64,000 nt of DNA from Wolfiporia cocos (Eukaryota; Basidiomycota; Agaricomycetes; Polyporales; Phaeolaceae), in assembly GCA_029448655.1 (NCBI GenBank), contig JACCLO010000052.1, positions 1 through 64,000 on the forward strand. The letters run 5' to 3'. The position numbers were made by a program, and so were the translations under genes. The notes beneath the pieces are model-generated. The model was not told where the DNA came from. It did not search any database and was given only the letters and a program-made list of their open reading frames with translations. Position 1 is the first letter of the stretch; every line of letters starts with the position of its first letter. This document shows positions 34,479 through 45,742 of the stretch, piece after piece.

Positions 34479-35579
34479 TGTCACAGATTTATCTGGGGCT
34501 TACAGCATTTTTCCTACGATTATAGCAATTTACCTGGGATTTATACGTCTAACTACAAGTTATCTACGGGTTAACTCCCATTGCCACCACGACAAGCTCT
34601 TAACTGGGCTTATCACCACATGACCAGCATACATAACGCTACGGCACCTTCCGGTCCAATAGCATAGTTACAGCTACGTCATAAAGGTCTCGCCCGGTCA
34701 GAGCAAGACCAGCCACGTCATAGATCTTAGATCATAATGATAGGCCGCAGCGCGGCACGCTCGCATAATAATGTCCACATCTACAAACAGTGCCTCAGTC
34801 GGCCATGTACTATTGGGTCGGCCTTCCCGGCTTCCCACACGCCATAAGATCCTTGATTACACAATGGCACTCAGGCGCGCCACGCCTTCGCATAATAATG
34901 GCAACACGCCACCATAGCACTATATTAGCACCAAGGCAACTATCGCTATAGGTCCGGCCTTCTCGGCCATCCCACGGAATCGGCGTTCTCCAAGTCCCGG
35001 GCTTCTGCCATCACGGCGCTGCCCAAACACCGGTCCTCGCCTCACGGCTAAGACCAATACATGCCCCGGTAACCATCCGGACCGGGCTGTAACACATGCC
35101 ACGGTACTACCCGTCCAATGGCATAACGACCTCGGCGTCTCGCCTTGGTCATCCAACGAAGCACGGCCAATCGCCATTATGCCGCAAGGTATCCGGCAAC
35201 CGGCTTCACCTATACCCGGGCTGCGCCCGCGTTAGTATCACAGATAAGACATAATCCCTCTATTACGATTGGGTCGGCCATTAGGGCCTTCCACGGCCAT
35301 TCTAGATAGAGTAACTAAACATCAGATAAGATAAAGCTTCGCCACTTGGCAAAGCCACATAACCCGGTAAGGCAACCGCTAGCTAGTAGCACGTGCCCTC
35401 CCGACACAATGTATATAAGTAGGAGCCAAGCGCTCTTTAACTTCAGTTCTATTCTTCTCGGCGTACGCCGTAGAAGAACCTCCTACCTCCTACTGCGTCT
35501 GATAACCTCTTCCTCACCTAAGTCGCCTAGTTCATCGCAGGATACTGGCTTGGTGAGTCCCACAGAGCCATCTGTGTCA
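34479..35579 (+). repeat. LARD 5' LTR
   Basis: TGTCACAG...CTGTGTCA. TATA-like ATGTATATAAGTAGG at about 35410-35424, followed by the palindrome 35452-35478 (TTCTTCT.../...AGAAGAA) in the presumed R region. Confidence 0.95.
35452..35478 (+). promoter_or_regulatory. R-region palindrome of LARD LTR
   Basis: TTCTTCT and AGAAGAA arms around a GGCGTACGCC core, about 40 nt after the TATA-like box. Counterparts lie at 34265-34296, 40411-40437 and, reversed, 29939-29965. Confidence 0.75.
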
Positions 35580-38500
35580 TAAGAATAGAACTACCTACCC
35601 CCCTGCGCCTCCTTAACTGGTGGCGCCTGGGTTTTTCCTCCAACAGGTGTCTGAGATAGCGCAGGGGCCGCTACTCTCCTGCAAAGGGGATGTATGCTCC
35701 GTGGTTGCGGATTGGGATACATCGGCGGCGGGCTTAGCGGCCTGCTGCCACCCAGTGGGGCGCTGCTTGCCTAATCAGCAGCATGCGTCCTGCGAACCCG
35801 GACTCCAGGGTTAAGGAGAGGCGCCGGCTTCCTGACAAGGTTGCTGGTGCCAGCGGTTGAGACCCGCCTATTGGGAAAAGGGGACCGTCTGCCTGTGTGC
35901 GCGCAGCCCCCTGTCTTGGCAATCCCTGTTCAGGGACCCAACACTACCAGTAGGATCCCCATAGGGATATGCGCTTCGGCGTATTCCCTTAGTTGGGTGT
36001 GGGAATCTTCCAAAGCCGCCCCCCAGGCGTAAGGGGCCCGCTTGGGATCTCCTTCGGGGAATCCAAGTGGTGAGGTGGTGCGGCTCGCAAGGCCAAACCA
36101 GCCGAGGTCACTCGCGGTAGCCAATAGCGTAAGTCCTACGGGCAGCTCGGTGTGCGAGCCTGGGTTAAACCGAGTTGGGGCCCCACCGGAAGCATGCGGC
36201 GTTGCCCACCATCCTTGATGTGTGGAGCGCTCGTGAATGCGCGATCTTAGATCGACGGATGGTTTTTTAGCCCTGATGTGACACCCAGGTGGCTATAGAT
36301 GGCAAGCCTTACCACTAAAGCGCGGACCGGTCGCGGTGTAATACTGCGACCACTTTCCAGCTCATCTCCACGAGGAAATGGGCTGTGTATCCTATTCCCA
36401 ACCATGTGACCCAGCTTATCAAGCGCTGGCAGTCACCGACTCTCTTTCTAGAAGGAAGTCGCGCGCTTCGATGAAGACACCTGTCGGCTAAATTCCGCGC
36501 GGCGTCCTGACAAGGGCGCCCCTAACCATGCCCCCGTTCTTCTTGTGTTAGACATGACCACTCAGCGTTGATCGCTGATGATGAGCTCTCTTTCAGGTAC
36601 CCTGGTATCCCAGTCAATAAGTAGATAAATATGTAGTTTTAGTGGCGGCTCCTAGTAGCTTACTTACTTTGTAAAGTAGCTTAGAAACCGTCCAATAGCA
36701 TTTGTATTCGCCTCTGGAAATCCTGCGTCACCTGCTGGTTCCAGGTTATCTAGCCTGGTTAAGGTCGCTTATGTACATATAAAGCAACCTTTTACGTCTT
36801 AGGTACAATAAGTCAATCGAAAAACGATACTAGTACCTTACTCGACGTAGGATCGCGTACGCTTGGCAAACATATGCTTATAACTATTATTACTATGGGA
36901 ATGCCTAAGTACCAAGTCGATTAAGATTCTTAATCTATCGGCGCCCGTTTGACTTCGGTCTTCGCTCCTGAAAAGGGATTCGGGTTATTGAGCATCTGTC
37001 ATTTGGTCACATGTCATAAGAACCCTTAGAACGGGGGGCACCCCTTTCGTAATGGAATCTCCTGACAAGGAAATTACCATCCGTTTGGGAAGAGAGGTCT
37101 GACAAGCGTCTATAAATAATTGGGTAAAGCGCTGTTATCCACCAGCCCCCACGTACAAACAGATCGCACAATGATTACTTCATTGAATCTTGCAATCTGG
37201 GTTAGAGGAAAGGAAAACAAGGGACAATGCATGATACGCATTCCCTTGAAGTGTAGCGGAGGCGCAAGGCTTCTAGAATCACACTTCATTCGGCATTCTC
37301 GCACCAATCGCCGAATCTACACCTGGTTTCCACACCGGTTACCCCAGAATTGAAATCGACAACCTCGCACGCCACCGCAAGAATTGTCACAGAGACTAGC
37401 TATCTCACTTACGATTTCACTCCAATACGACCTCTTCTCTGTGGGGAGAAAAACTGTATTTGAAATTCACTTAGCAATCAATGCGATCGTCCGCAAAAGG
37501 TCTCGAAGAAGCACTCGAAAACTTCCAGAGATAACAAGGGAGCCCCCCTTAGTAGGACAATCAAGCGATTTGGCAATTCGGTTATCATCTATTGCTTGGT
37601 TTACGGAAACCTACGCGGTCGAGACGCTAATAAATAAATCCGGATCTGTATCCTTACGCCAAGAAAGGATTACATCTTCGTCACTACATCGAATATGGGC
37701 CTGGAAAACCCTTCGATTCCGACAAACTAGGGCTTGGAAACCTTAGTATAAAAATCTGGTCGCATATGCGAGCGACTACTGGATACAGCCGTATATGGAT
37801 ATACGATCAAGAATACCTTCGGCCCACATCCACCCACCCTTATCTGGGCATTAGAGGCGGTTTAACCTCTTTAAAAACCAACAACCATCTGGATAGGTTT
37901 CGATCGGGAGATCAAACGTGAAAGAGGGGGTGGAACCCTAATTTCGCACCTAGGACCTTAAACAAGTCCACTATCCCACGCTTACAACAGTACCTTACGG
38001 TCTTGAAAGCACCAAACGACATGCCACTAAGAGGCCTGATTACCCCTCATTCATGCTCGTACCTGTCCTATTCGATATACGGACGACAAACCTTGTAATA
38101 GGAAATATAGTAGCTATCTATCCAATAGCGAAATATATCCCTCCCCCAACGATCATCTCAGTTCCCACGCTTACAATGTCATACTTAATCGAACAACGAC
38201 TTTAACGGACATACAAGCACATTGGAAACTACCGTCATCGCCACCACGGGACTTCAGCCCTTACGGGATATACCTATACGAGACAACTCCTGACAAGGAT
38301 GTATGTTCTCACGGTTACCCAATAAGGCCTCACTACGGCAACGACACTACACTATTAGGGAATACAATCATAAGCATATAAACATAATGCACAATGATTA
38401 GTACCTATACTATGGGGTTTTACACGAGAAGCCTACTCGTTAATAAATAAAGTGCATACAACCACGAAGGCACAGCTTCATTCCGGAACTTACGACTCCG

Positions 38501-39442
38501 AAGAGATCGCTACTTAGAAGCAATCTACTAGGGGACACAACCCCTGTAACAATGGGCATTGACAAATGTCACCACGCTTAGTACTTGCGATACTAGGGAG
38601 GCGACGCCTCATAACGTTCATAAGGCGACGTCCTTTAATAACCGTTCAACCGCATAAGTCGTACAAAGTAGTATTACCCCTGTACAAGCACAAAGCCTAA
38701 GACACCCGCCACGCGAATGAAGGAACTTGCAATCCCATTCACCGCTAGGCAATAGACGTCGAAAAAGCCCGCTATGTTACACTCAATGGGTACTACGCAT
38801 AGCAACATATCCGCCAAGGGCTCGAAGAGACACTAGAAAATCTCCAGAGCTAACAGTGAAGCCCTCACTCTAGGAATATCGCACAATGCTATCCGAAAAC
38901 TGTACAACGACACAATGCACCCTCTAATACGCTGGCAAGCTATTGGAGATACAGATTACTAGTAGACTCAAAGGCACTATATGATGAACATTTCCATATC
39001 GCCTTCTACTACGAGTAACGTCATAAGCAAAAGCAACAATCCGACCAAGGTCGCGAAAAGGCACTTGAACACCTTCAGCGATAACAGGAGAGTCCCTCCT
39101 CTTAGGATCCGCAGTGCACAATGACAATACACTCTAGTAACACGACTACATCTCCCTAACAACGGCATTTGACCTTTCGGTCATCACGCGTTGATAATCG
39201 CTAGTAACGGCATTTAGCACTCTGCTATCACGCGTTACAAATCAATAAGGAATAAAATCGCCTTCCACGCTCAGGCTCCATCTACAAGTCCTGAAACTCC
39301 CATTTATCCCTGTTCAATTAACAAAATTGAAGCAGCACCATAACGGCATTTGACACTTCGTCATCACGCGTTATACCGCTCTTGGGACGTACACAATGAG
39401 GAATAGTTTCATCAGGGACGATGAAACCTAAAGCGGGGGTAA
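35580..39442 (+). ncRNA. LARD internal region, probable structured non-coding RNA
   Basis: If transcribed from the 5' LTR this would be a 3.9-kb RNA without coding capacity. CCTGACAAGG occurs at 35831, 36506, 37061 and 38289. A repeat ending in a small hairpin occurs at about 37495-37555, 38820-38875 and 39050-39105. An AACGGCATT...TCACGCGTT hairpin module occurs at 39161, 39206 and 39342. In both hairpin sets the stems differ by paired changes. Likely role, by analogy with other non-autonomous retrotransposons: packaging and priming signals recognised by an autonomous Gypsy. Not rRNA: I looked for universal rRNA segments and saw none. Confidence 0.5.
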
Positions 39443-40540
39443 TGTCACAGATTTATCTGGGGCTTACAGCATTTTTCCTACGATTATAGCAATTTACCTG
39501 GGATTTATACGTCTACCTACAAGTTATCTACGGGTTAACTCCCATTGCCACCACGACAAGCTCTTAACTGGGCTTATCAACCACATGACCTAGCTTACAT
39601 AACGCTACGGCACCTTCCGGTCCAATAGCAACACTACAGCTACGTCATACAGGTCTCGCCCGTCAGAGCAAGACCAGCCACGTCATAGATCGTAGATCAT
39701 AATGATAGGCCGAGCGCGGCACGCTCGCATAATAATGTCCACATGTACAAACAGTGCCTCGCGGCCTTGTACTATTGGGTCGGCCTTCACGGCTTCCCAC
39801 CGCCATAAGATCCTTGATCACAATGGCACCTCAGGCGCGCCACGCCTTCGCATAATAATGGCAACACGGCCAAATAGCACTATATTAGCACCAAGGCAAT
39901 ATCGCTATAGGCTCGGCCTCCTCGGCCATCCCACGGACTCGGCGTTCTCCAAGTCCCGGGCTTCTGCCATCACGGCGTTGCCCAAACACCGGTCCTCGCC
40001 TCACGGCTAAGACCACCATATGTTCCGGTAACCTTCCGGTCCGGACATATCACATGCTACGGTACCTACGGTCCAATAGCATAACGACCTCGGCGTCCCG
40101 CCTTGGTCATCCAACGAAGCACGGCCAATCGCCATTATGCCGCAAGGTATCCGGCAACCGGCTTCACCTATACCCGGGCTGCGCCCGCGTTAGCTAACAC
40201 AATAAAGACATAATCCCTCTATTACGATTGGGTCGGCCATTAGGGCCTTCCACGGCCATTCTAGATAGAGTAACTAAACATCAGATAAGATAAGCTTCGC
40301 CACTTGGCAAAGCCACATAACCCGGTAAGGCATACGCTAGCTAGTAGCACGTGCCCTCCCGATACACATGTATATAAGTAGGAGCCAAGCGCTCTATAAC
40401 TTCAGTTCTATTCTTCTCGGCGTACGCCGTAGAAGAACCTCCTACCTCCTATAGCGTCTGATAACCTCTTCCTCACCTAAGTCGCCTTAGTTCATCGCAA
40501 GGATACTGGCTTGGTGAGTCCCACAGAGCCATCTGTGTCA
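39443..40540 (+). repeat. LARD 3' LTR
   Basis: Near-identical to the 5' LTR, with the same TATA-like box (about 40370) and palindrome (40411-40437). Confidence 0.95.
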
Positions 40541-41750
40541 CGGGTGACCTTCGAGATAATGTTGCCTCTTCTAATGCTCGAATTATGGCTAGCATCTCTT
40601 TGGCAAAATTTTGTAGTTCCGTTCCGGGGCAGTCATGCCTGTGGAATAGAAGGCGCAAGGATTCCATTTCCAACTATCTGGTGACCATTGCGTTAGACTG
40701 CTCCAGTCGCAAAGTCTGATGTGTGGCTTCTCATACGGAATTTTGAATTTTGTCCGGAATATGTAAGAGGGGGCAGTTGTAAAGGCCGCCTTGAGCTTTG
40801 GAAGCTTTCCTGTGCTTCATCCCAATGCCATTTCTCCGACTTCTTCATGAGTGTTGTCAGGGGTTCACAATTTCAAGAAGTCCTGAATAAACCGACCGCC
40901 GATAGAAGTTCGCAAAGCCTAAAAAGGCTTGAACTTCCTTCACCTGGTTGGGGTCAGCCAATCTAATACTCCTGATAGTTTCGAGGGGTCCATTTCGACT
41001 CTGCCCTTAGAAATTATCATACCCAAATAGTCGATGCTACTTTTTTCAAAGAAGCATTTCTGGGTTTGGCATATAGATCATTGTCCCGCAGCCTTTTCAG
41101 GACTGCCTTGGTGATTTTGCGGTGTTCCGCTAAGTCGTTGCCAAAGATCAGTATGTCGTCCAGATAGACTATGACTTTTCCGGTGGCAATGAAACCTAGG
41201 ACGTCGTTCATCATTGCTTGGAAAGTCCTGGCACGTTCTTGAAACCGAAATACATAACCATGGCTTCGTACAACCCTGTAGTAATGAATGCTGTTTCCAT
41301 TCATCACCTTCCTTGATACGGACGTTGTTGTAACCCATCAGGTCGATCTTAGTAAAGATCGATGCACCTGAGAGTTGGTTGATAAGGTCCGATATCTGGG
41401 GGTATAGGGACTTGTTATCCACAGTTATTTCGTTCAGCTTCCTGTAATTGATTACCATGCACAGGTTCCACTTTCTTGCAACGAAAAATACTGGGCTGGC
41501 CATAGGGGAGCTTGAATCTCAGATGTAGCCTTTTCGCTTTTCTTCAGCGATCCAGTCACGGAGGAATTTTCTTCCTTGGCAAGAGGGAATATGGTTTGGC
41601 CAGGTTGGCAATGGAGTGCCTTCGATTAAATTGATGGCATGATCATATGGCTTACGTGTTGGCATCCTTTCGGATGCTTTTTGCGAAAATACCATTGGGC
41701 CGAATTCCCAATATTCCTTAGGCACAAGCTGCTTCCATTTTTCGGTTGCA
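40541..41750 (-). pseudogene. Gypsy reverse transcriptase to RNase H, frameshifted
   Basis: Minus strand. KEYWEFGPMVFSQKASERM and PYDHAINLIEGTPLP lie upstream of RT. RT proper shows [49 protein letters not shown] and the catalytic box [10 protein letters not shown]. RNase H begins further on and includes NFAKEMLAIIRALEEA just before the LARD junction. The pieces lie in at least three frames (breaks near 41300, 41080 and 40900), so it is non-functional. Confidence 0.85.
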
Positions 41751-42850
41751 GCTTCTGGTCTGTCTGGTGGATTTCTCTACCATTCCCATGAGGAGTCCCA
41801 ATTCCTCATTGGACAGGGTACCGATCCACTTGATAAATGGATCATCAGGGTTTCCATCTCCAATCGTGTCTAGCGCAGAATCCCAAATGTTGCTGATGTT
41901 ATTATTGTCCTCTTCGTCATCGGGTGCAACTTCTTCCGAATCAGGGGACGATTCTGAGGCTTCTGGGCATGCAGACCCACATCGATATACCAGACTGCCA
42001 GAGTTCCAGTCCATAGTGGGGTTATGTTTAATTAACCAGTCATATCCTAGGATAAGGTCGTGGTTGTGGATTTTCATGATGGTAAGGAATACCTTTTCCT
42101 TGTGCTCGCCATGTTGCATGAATCCTTTAACTGACTTATTGATGAGACCATTTTTGTTGTATGATCCATCTGCATTATGAATCCAAAAAGGGTCTTTCTT
42201 ATCGTGGGTGACTAGACGATGTTGTCAACAAAGTCTGAGTTGATGACTGATAACGTTGCTCCACTATCGATTAAAGCCAAGCCTTGCACTTTCTGACCAT
42301 AGACCCACAAGTCAACCCAGATCTGGAAAGATCGGGACTTATCACATGCATGATTCTTGTAATAGTGATATAAATTTTCACAATTTTTTACAAGCAGGTC
42401 AGCAGTACAGGCAACTATACTAGTACACAGCACACATAGGCAAGGATTCACATGTGCTGAAGGCGAAAATTCGACTCGCTAGCTGGATGGTCAGGAGTTT
42501 TCTGGGCAACTGAATGCCATGGGATAATGGTAGTGCCCCAATTCGGTGGCTGACCAATTGGGGCTGTTGATGGAGCCGGTGTACTGGCCAGTGGTTCCTC
42601 TACCTCCGTGATGCGCACGGATGAATGGGCGGTGGAGTTGCCCATGGAGTTGTCACTGTCATCTGGGATCCACATCTCTGTTGTGGTGACCTGGACCATG
42701 TGACCTTTGCCATGAGGTGTGGGGGGGTTGCCGCTAGTAGATTTCTGAGCCCCCTTATTGTCCACCTTGGATGCTGGCACCCTCCAATTGCATCACCCCT
42801 CCATGTTTGTGCAGTCCTTCCGGCCGCAGCTCTTGCATGTGTCACAGATA
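41718..42850 (-). pseudogene. Gypsy gag tail and aspartic protease region
   Basis: Minus strand. A cysteine motif CKSCGRKDC at 42845-42815 marks the gag nucleocapsid end. A Pro/Ser/Thr-rich linker follows, then the protease core LALIDSGATLSVINSDFV (Asp-Ser-Gly active site). HDLILGYDWLIKHNPTMDW is the second protease landmark, followed by an acidic linker (SEEVAPDDEEDNNN). Frames shift near 42450 and 42200. The upstream (5') gag was removed or displaced by the TRIM at 42840. Confidence 0.75.
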
Positions 42851-43759
42851 ATGCGAAAGCATAATATCATAGACGTTACGGAGCAATAACTAGGGTACAT
42901 TACCCGTACGTGGCGCCGGCATACATGGCCTACACCATAGAGTGTCTAATAGGCGCCGAGCGTGGGAATATGAACTGCAGATATAGCTGGACCCTCGATA
43001 GCAGCATGAGCTGTTATCGTAGCCCTTTTGGGGGAGTGGCTATTATGCCACTCATAAGCACGTTGCATTGGGTCCGCAGCGCGTCTTGTGATATAATAAC
43101 AGCTCACCCGGTCGCCGGTTCGAACCTGGGTGGTGGCAAATATTTCCACTGCCTGGGGCGCTTCCGAACCACTGGCGGCTGAGGGAAAAGTACCCACCAC
43201 GTGACCCCCTGTATCATGGGGCCCCTCTATAACCGTAAGGTATCAGGGGATAAGATTGGTCAAAGCTTGCGTGGTAAAAACTACTATTAAATAGCCTTAA
43301 CCCGCACCCAAAATCCAGGGTGTAAGTCGGGCCTTCAAGAGGTTGGCACACACGTCATAAGCCAAATGGTATAAGGGATTGGGGGTACCCTTCACCAGGC
43401 ACAATGACAAAGCATAGTAGAAGTGATACTTAGTACCGGGGGCGGCTTGATGCAGCCTAAGTTATCTCCTTAACCAGAGACGGTTAATCCTTGAAGTGGG
43501 GGTAATGTCACAGATAATGCGAAAGCATAATATCATAGACGTTACGGAGCAATAACTAGGGTACATTACCCGTACGTGGCGCCGGCATACATGGCCTACA
43601 CCATAGAGTGTCTAATAGGCGCCGAGCGTGGGAATATGAACTGCAGATATAGCTGGACCCTCGATAGCAGCATGAGCTGTTATCGTAGCCCTTTTGGGGG
43701 AGTGGCTATTATGCCACTCATAAGCACGTTGCATTGGGTCCGCAGCGCGTCTTGTGATA
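42840..43759 (+). mobile_element. TRIM with identical 254-bp LTRs
   Basis: LTR copies at 42840-43093 and 43506-43759 are identical by eye (TGTCACAGATAATGCG...CTTGTGATA). The 412-bp interior starts with AATAACAGCTCACC, has a tRNA-like B box GGTTCGAACC near 43110 followed by TGGGTGGTGGCA, and ends with the polypurine tract GAAGTGGGGGTAA (43493-43505). No coding capacity. No TSD: flanks are GCATG and AGTTA, which suggests inter-element recombination or a deletion at one side. Confidence 0.85.
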
Positions 43760-44135
43760 AGTTATCCGTGTCATACTCGACCACTGAGACTTATGACATG
43801 CATGGTGACCTGCATTATAGGCAGGACATAGCCTGCTCCTCCTCATCAGGAGTATAGGGTTATATTAGGGGGGTATTCCCCATTGCATGATACACACGGT
43901 ATTCCATGTCATCCCTAGTGACATAGCCTGGTATTGGGATATTACTAAGGGGTGTGACTTCGGAGAACTAGTCCGCTGAGTAACTAGTTTGGACATGCAT
44001 GTTATGTATGTGTTGTTTGTGTACATGGACGTGTCTATGGGCGGTTACAAGTGTAAGTGTAAATAAGCTCGTAGAAATGCCAGAAAAATAGGTAAAAATA
44101 TAGAAAAATTCGTAGAATGTCCCAGATCTGTGACA
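43760..44135 (-). mobile_element. LTR fragment
   Basis: The right end is CAGATCTGTGACA at 44135 with an A/T-rich AAAAATAG...AAAAATT run before it, as in the other LTRs (reverse sense). The left end is lost at the TRIM junction. Confidence 0.6.
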
Positions 44136-44239
44136 TAGATCAGGAATTTGATAAACCTTATGTTTAGATATTGCCTTGTGGTAGCTTTGTTTGTTGGGAG
44201 TATTAGAACAGTTTCTTGGGCTTCTGAGATGTTGTGATA

Positions 44240-44858
44240 TGACACGGTAACCACCATGCTACCTGCCTAAGCGGGGGAACCCCTATATATCCTATATATC
44301 CGCCCTACAGGGCCCCCATCCTCGTAAGGGGAGAACAGGAGGCTGCATCTATTGAGATGCCTCACCGAATGCCTGAGGTCACAACCCATGAGTGTACCAC
44401 AATGCCCCCAGACTAGCGAGCAGAGAGTGAAGCAAGAATAATATTGAAAGAGGCCCCCACCCTCAAGGAGAGAGCAGCGGGCTTGTTGCTAATGCAGTTC
44501 GCTGTTACACTCAAGCCAGGCAGCAGAGGGTTTTGAGAGGTTGCCAGGGGACACACCCCCTAGGCTGAGATACTAAGTCTGAGGAGTACCTCAGACGTCA
44601 CCAAGTATATATACATGCAGCAACTCCCTAACTACCTAACTGCCTTGCCCTAAAGGTGTGGTCTGTGTGCAGTCAAGTCATGTGCTACAATACAAGGTGA
44701 CGTTGTTACCTAGTGATGACGAAAGACCGTGATGTAGCTAGATAAGATAAAGCATTTATCTACCTATGCACGTGCTGTCCTACGAGCGGCTAAAAACCAG
44801 CATTTTGGCATAAAAACATGGAAAAATGGGGAAAATGACGCCACAATTTCTTGTGACA
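44240..44858 (-). mobile_element. LTR, 619 bp, TSD not found
   Basis: From TGACACGGTA to CTTGTGACA. Hairpin 44577-44596, then TATATATACATG. Its outer half is related to the 26108 LTR. Flanks TGATA and CATTA do not match, so it is not a simple solo LTR; it could be half of a recombined element. Confidence 0.7.
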
Positions 44859-45115
44859 CATTAATGTGGGGTGGTTATAGGATTTGGGTAGAACTGGTTT
44901 GTCTTTGGATTGAACTGTATGAGGTGTGAACTGATTTGAAGTGATTACAACTGGTTCTAATTCCTGACAGAGATGACTTACCAGTGCTGGAGCAGTGCTG
45001 GAGGTACTTGCCAATCAAGGAAGGATCTGATCTCTGTAGATAAGTGCTGATAATATCAACAGCAGAGTAGCATTCAATCGCCACTCTGAAGGTATCTTAT
45101 CAATGTCAGTCAAAC

Positions 45116-45742
45116 TAGGTGATGTGCCAGGCCTGGCTTGAGGCCAGAGCCAAGCTGGGCCAAGCCCTACTTGGGCTGGGGTGAGCTAGGCTTTACAACA
45201 TGGCTTGAGATGGCCCAGGGCCCAGCTTGTATCTCAGGCTGAGCCAGGCTGAGCTGTTGAGCCCCAGCCTGGTGACCTTAATGGCTACAATGTCTGGCAA
45301 CTACAATATAAGATTGTACAGGATAGTAGTATGCTTAACTAAACTATAGTATTATATGCTGTTCATTTCAGACTACATAAAAAGCCAATAAGTCATGTCC
45401 TTAATGTTGAAGCCTGCCACTCACCATTGGGCACCTATACAATACCCCATATGGCAGGTGCACTACTGAATGCCATGCTGGTGGAAGGTTATTTTGACAC
45501 TTAATACCACTATAATTTGTAGGCCTCAATGTTCCTTTTCATCAAGGAACAATTGAAAATGGTGTATTTCAAACTTTCAAGGCTATAGTGATGACTATCC
45601 TAGCAGTGGTAGGCCCCAGCTTGGCCCTGGCCCAGGCTGGGCCAAGCTGTGAGCTGTCAGTGAGGGCCCGGCCTGAGGTTTTGAAAAGCGGTGGGCCATC
45701 AAAGCCAGGGCTTTTGGGCTGGGCTGGGCCTGCACATCACTA
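45116..45742. mobile_element. hAT-like MITE copy 2
   Basis: Ends TAGGTGATGTGCCAGGCC and GCACATCACTA (one base gained and one lost relative to copy 1). Flanking AGTCAAAC / AGTCAAAT is a 7-of-8 duplication. No coding capacity; no nested insertion, so its 627 bp shows the native length. Confidence 0.85.

Larger units (their letters stand above)
34479..40540 (+). mobile_element. LARD: non-coding LTR retrotransposon, TSD CGGGT
   Basis: 6062 bp with LTRs of 1101 bp (34479-35579) and 1098 bp (39443-40540), both TGTCACAG...CTGTGTCA, and the exact duplication CGGGT at 34474-34478 and 40541-40545. The polypurine tract AAAGCGGGGGTAA (39430-39442) directly precedes the 3' LTR. A possible primer site is TGGTGGCGCC near 35620, about 40 bp inside. 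The 3.86-kb interior has no gag or pol; its longest frame (37384-37746) has no motif. Instead it has a GC-rich, structure-prone first 1.1 kb and an AT-richer remainder with repeated hairpins. Orientation was taken from the LTRs. The LTRs differ by a few substitutions and indels. It is inserted in the minus-strand Gypsy. Confidence 0.95.
29664..44260 (-). mobile_element. Ty3/Gypsy retrotransposon, disrupted by nested insertions
   Basis: Runs right to left. Its 3' LTR occupies 29664-29850 plus 30729-31051 (split by a solo LTR), preceded in sense by the polypurine tract GAAGAGGGGGTAA at 31052-31064. Coding order in sense is gag tail (about 42850-42450), protease (42450-42200), RT (41750-41000), RNase H (40900-40541, 34478-34396, 33499 on), integrase, chromodomain (about 32000-31870), then a dUTPase-type domain (about 31600-31090). 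Nested: TRIM 42840-43759, LARD 34479-40540, LTR 33500-34390, LTR 29851-30723. Deleting the LARD and the 33500 LTR with one TSD each restores continuous RNase H sequence ([28 protein letters not shown]). A gag-like piece (ATTRQYLN) persists at 44137-44260. No intact 5' LTR is visible. Confidence 0.85.

Noticed and set aside
35600..37100. GC-rich, structured LARD interior suggested an rDNA fragment
   Set aside because: I saw none of the universally conserved small- or large-subunit rRNA segments, and the region lies between matched LTRs with a TSD.
37384..37746. 120-codon frame in the LARD
   Set aside because: No motif, no similarity to gag or pol, and it overlaps the repeated hairpin module; most likely chance.
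43094..43140. Possible tRNA gene
   Set aside because: Only a T-arm/B-box-like part is present; no A box, anticodon arm or full acceptor stem can be folded by eye.
44240..44858. 5' LTR of the minus-strand Gypsy
   Set aside because: Its sequence belongs to the 26108-type LTR, not to the 29664-31051 LTR, and flanking duplications do not match.
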